A DNA stretch of 53,734 nucleotides from Candidatus Odyssella sp. (GTDB lineage Bacteria; Pseudomonadota; Alphaproteobacteria; Paracaedibacterales; CAITNM01), in contig DYTB01000007.1 of assembly GCA_020726185.1 (NCBI GenBank), positions 1 to 53,734 on the forward strand, given 5' to 3'. Positions 51,711 through 53,734 of the stretch are shown here, piece after piece (the stretch's first letter is position 1; each line of letters starts with the position of its first letter). The notes below the pieces were generated by a model, which did no database searches, was not told the DNA's origin, and saw only the letters and a program-made list of their open reading frames with translations. The translations under genes and the position numbers were made by a program.

Positions 51711-52985
51711 ATGATTACTCTTTTTATTATTTTTGTTGTCTTGCTGCTTACTTCTTCTTTTTTTTCTGCATCAGAAACGGCAATTACTTTTGCTTCAAAG
51801 CCAAAGCTGCATCAGCTTGCTAAAGCAGGTAATAAATCAGCAAAAATTATCCGTGACTTGCAGCAACATCTTAGCATGGTTGTCAGTGCTGTTTTGGCAT
51901 ACAACACGCTATTAAATGCCGCTATTGCATCTGTTTTAGCGAGTTTGTCATTTGATTTAATGGGCGAAAATTCAACCATAGTGGCCGTTGGAGCGTCTAT
52001 AGTAACCGGTACTATAGTGTTGGTTTTTGCTGAAATGCTTCCAAAAACATTAGCTATACAAGATACAATTCGCTTTTTAATGTTTGCGGCCCCTGGGATT
52101 CGTTTTTTTTATAATTTGTTTCTGCCTATCAATAAGGCTTTGTCATTTTTTGTGACTATGTTGCTAAAATTTTTTGGTTTCAGAGTAAAACCAGAAGACC
52201 ATAATGCAAGCGTGGAAGAACTTCGTGGTGCTATTGATATGCACGATGGTCCAGGACAAGATACTCCGCATGAAAAAGCCATGCTAAAAAGTATTCTCGA
52301 TTTGGGTACCGTGCAAGTTTCTGAAATTATGGTACATCGTCAAAATGTGACAATGATTAATGCAGATGATTCACCTACAGAAATTGTTGATCAAGTATTG
52401 GCATGTCCTTTTACGCGGCTGCCGTTATGGCAGGGGAATTCAGACAATATTGTCGGTATTATCAATACAAAAACATTGCTTCGCGCTGTGCGTGCTCATT
52501 CTGGTTCACTTGATGATTTAGATATCGTAGATATTGCTCATAAACCTTGGTTTACTCCCGAAAGTACCGATTTATTAGAGCAGCTTCATGCGTTTCGTAA
52601 GAGACGAGAGCATTTTTCTTTGGTTGTTGATGAGTACGGGGCTCTTATGGGGATTGTTACTCTTGAAGACCTTTTAGAAGAAATTGTAGGAGATATTGCT
52701 GATGAGCATGACGTTAATGTGCGTGGTGTGCGTCCTCAGCCTGATGGAAGTTTTGTTATCTACGGAAACGTTACAATGCGTGATTTGAATCGACAGTTTG
52801 ATTGGGAATTACCAGATGATGCTGCTGCAACGCTTGCGGGCCTTTTGATTACTCAGTTTCGTGTGTTACCAACAGTTGGTCAAATTTTTAATTGGCGAGG
52901 ATTCCGCTTTGAAATTTTGAGGCGTCAACGTAACCAAATTACTTTAGTTAAAGTTACGCCACCTATTACTTCAGTCAGCGAGTAG
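51711..52985 (+). CDS. CNNM/HlyC-CorC family membrane protein
   Basis: The 424-residue protein has an N-terminal DUF21 (CNNM) membrane domain with three to four segments, starting SSFFSASETAITFASKPKL. A CBS pair follows (SEIMVHRQNVTMINADDSP and VVDEYGALMGIVTLEDLLEE). The C-terminal CorC/HlyC domain comes last (IYGNVTMRDLNRQFDWELP). Relatives take part in magnesium or cobalt transport. The gene is intact. Confidence 0.93.
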   Translation: MITLFIIFVVLLLTSSFFSASETAITFASKPKLHQLAKAGNKSAKIIRDLQQHLSMVVSAVLAYNTLLNAAIASVLASLSFDLMGENSTIVAVGASIVTGTIVLVFAEMLPKTLAIQDTIRFLMFAAPGIRFFYNLFLPINKALSFFVTMLLKFFGFRVKPEDHNASVEELRGAIDMHDGPGQDTPHEKAMLKSILDLGTVQVSEIMVHRQNVTMINADDSPTEIVDQVLACPFTRLPLWQGNSDNIVGIINTKTLLRAVRAHSGSLDDLDIVDIAHKPWFTPESTDLLEQLHAFRKRREHFSLVVDEYGALMGIVTLEDLLEEIVGDIADEHDVNVRGVRPQPDGSFVIYGNVTMRDLNRQFDWELPDDAAATLAGLLITQFRVLPTVGQIFNWRGFRFEILRRQRNQITLVKVTPPITSVSE

Positions 52986-53129
52986 ATAACTTATTTTTGT
53001 GACTTCAGATGTTGTAATGTCTGATGCAAGCAACAAGTTTTTATGTTCTTGTATTTCTCCGTGCTGAATTTTATATGCAGCAACTGATAAAATAGTTGAA
53101 ATTCCTAAAATCGTGATAAATTGCAGCAT
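52971..53129 (-). CDS. Small hydrophobic protein (52 residues), possible gene
   Basis: From the ATG at 53129 the frame encodes MLQFITILGISTILSVAAYK, then a short charged part and a C-terminal SYLLAD. GAGGA lies about 4-9 nt before the ATG, which is good support. A TATACA element lies further upstream. It overlaps the 3' end of the CNNM/CorC gene by 15 nt in convergent orientation. It could be a small membrane protein, but no family is known to me. Confidence 0.45.
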   Translation of the reverse strand: MLQFITILGISTILSVAAYKIQHGEIQEHKNLLLASDITTSEVTKISYLLAD

Positions 53130-53281
53130 GAAATCCTCATGGGTTGTTGTGTATACCTCAACTGTGCCATGCAAATTACTAAGAGATGGTTAATGAAAAA
53201 TTTTATTTAGCTTTTATAGGTTGGGTTTAGCTTCTAGAAAATTATTAGCAAAAGCTATACCATAATCGAAATGGAGAGACT

Positions 53282-53734
53282 ATGTTTATTACTTTTGAGG
53301 GTGGAGAAGGCACAGGAAAAAGCACTCAAGCTTTAATACTGGCTGAAATTCTAAAAAAGCATGATGTTAAAGTTGTGCTAACCCGAGAGCCTGGCGGAAG
53401 CCCAGGAGCTGAGATTATTCGGAATTTGTTAGTTACTGGTTCTGTTGATCGCTGGTCAACAATGAGTGAAGTATTATTAATGTATGCTGCACGAGCTGAT
53501 CATTGGCAAAACACAATTCAATGCGCACTGGCTCAAGGTAGCTGGGTGCTTTGTGATAGGTTTGCCGATTCAACTGTTGCATATCAAGGGTACGGCAGGG
53601 GAGTAGATCAAGAATTTTTACAGCTTTTATACAAATACATCGTTGGTGATGTTCAGCCGGATTGTACTTTTGTGTTTGATCTTGACGTTGATGAAGGTCT
53701 TAAACGAGCAACGGCTCGCATGGAAGGTAATACA
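53282..53734 (+). CDS. tmk: Thymidylate kinase (partial, runs off the window)
   Basis: TMK phosphorylates dTMP to dTDP. The first 151 residues are present: P-loop FEGGEGTGKSTQALILAE, the DRX motif region TREPGGSPGAEIIRNLL, and LCDRFADSTVAYQGYGRG with the catalytic DR pair. GGAG precedes the ATG. The open frame reaches the window edge, so the 3' end is not visible. In many Alphaproteobacteria holB follows. Confidence 0.95.
   Translation, partial: MFITFEGGEGTGKSTQALILAEILKKHDVKVVLTREPGGSPGAEIIRNLLVTGSVDRWSTMSEVLLMYAARADHWQNTIQCALAQGSWVLCDRFADSTVAYQGYGRGVDQEFLQLLYKYIVGDVQPDCTFVFDLDVDEGLKRATARMEGNT

Overview
The window is an AT-rich stretch of chromosome from an alphaproteobacterium, most likely a host-associated lineage with a reducing genome (Holosporales- or Rickettsiales-like; this placement is inferred). 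Support comes from a GapR/DUF2312 gene, an isc cluster with two tandem cysteine desulfurases behind IscR, an atpHAGD operon away from the F0 genes, split nuo and dcw clusters, and several genes broken by small indels. No CRISPR array, intact insertion sequence or prophage is visible. One tRNA gene, tRNA-Glu with a CUC anticodon, is present.

Layout. 1-2328 (minus): nuoC-nuoD-nuoE and the first codons of nuoF; nuoC carries a frameshift. 2481-4331 (plus): an accessory island with an exonuclease/endonuclease/phosphatase-fold membrane protein and an orphan secreted protein. The orphan lies between a 121-bp remnant of asd and the intact asd. 4374-7833 (minus): murD-ftsW-asd. 7897-10898 (minus): two tandem ABC substrate-binding proteins behind a possible attenuator, tRNA-Glu, and a PhzF-family gene. 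11002-13315 (plus): gapR-cysS-trmJ. 13316-19512 (minus): a secreted Cache-like protein, pbp1A, gyrB and a frameshifted recF. 19581-21846 (minus): a serine beta-lactamase-like hydrolase and a secreted protein of unknown function. 21942-29384 (minus): mfd-murJ-cdsA-uppS-accA, covering repair, cell wall lipid carrier and lipid synthesis. 29479-34767 (minus): an HSL-type hydrolase and atpD-atpG-atpA-atpH with no atpC. 34866-38434 (minus): a secreted esterase, dnaN and dnaA. 38566-45330 (minus): the iron-sulfur operon iscR-nifS-iscS-iscU-iscA-hscB/hscA-fdx plus a methyltransferase. 45494-53734 (plus): a hydrolase, a repeat-rich acidic protein, ftsK, aroK, a small exported protein, a CNNM/CorC-type protein and the start of tmk.

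The genes mostly serve core processes: respiration, ATP synthesis, peptidoglycan synthesis, replication and Fe-S cluster assembly. The isc operon has a good IscR type 1 operator over its promoter. dnaA has a perfect DnaA box just upstream of its promoter. Gene orientation flips at about 45.4 kb, so replication may diverge from near there.

Most notable: hscB runs in frame into hscA with no stop, and hscA is then broken by an internal deletion and by a perfect 28-bp tandem duplication. recF and nuoC also carry single breaks, atpC is absent from its usual place, a diverged asd remnant marks a recombination scar, and an unknown acidic repeat protein lies upstream of ftsK.
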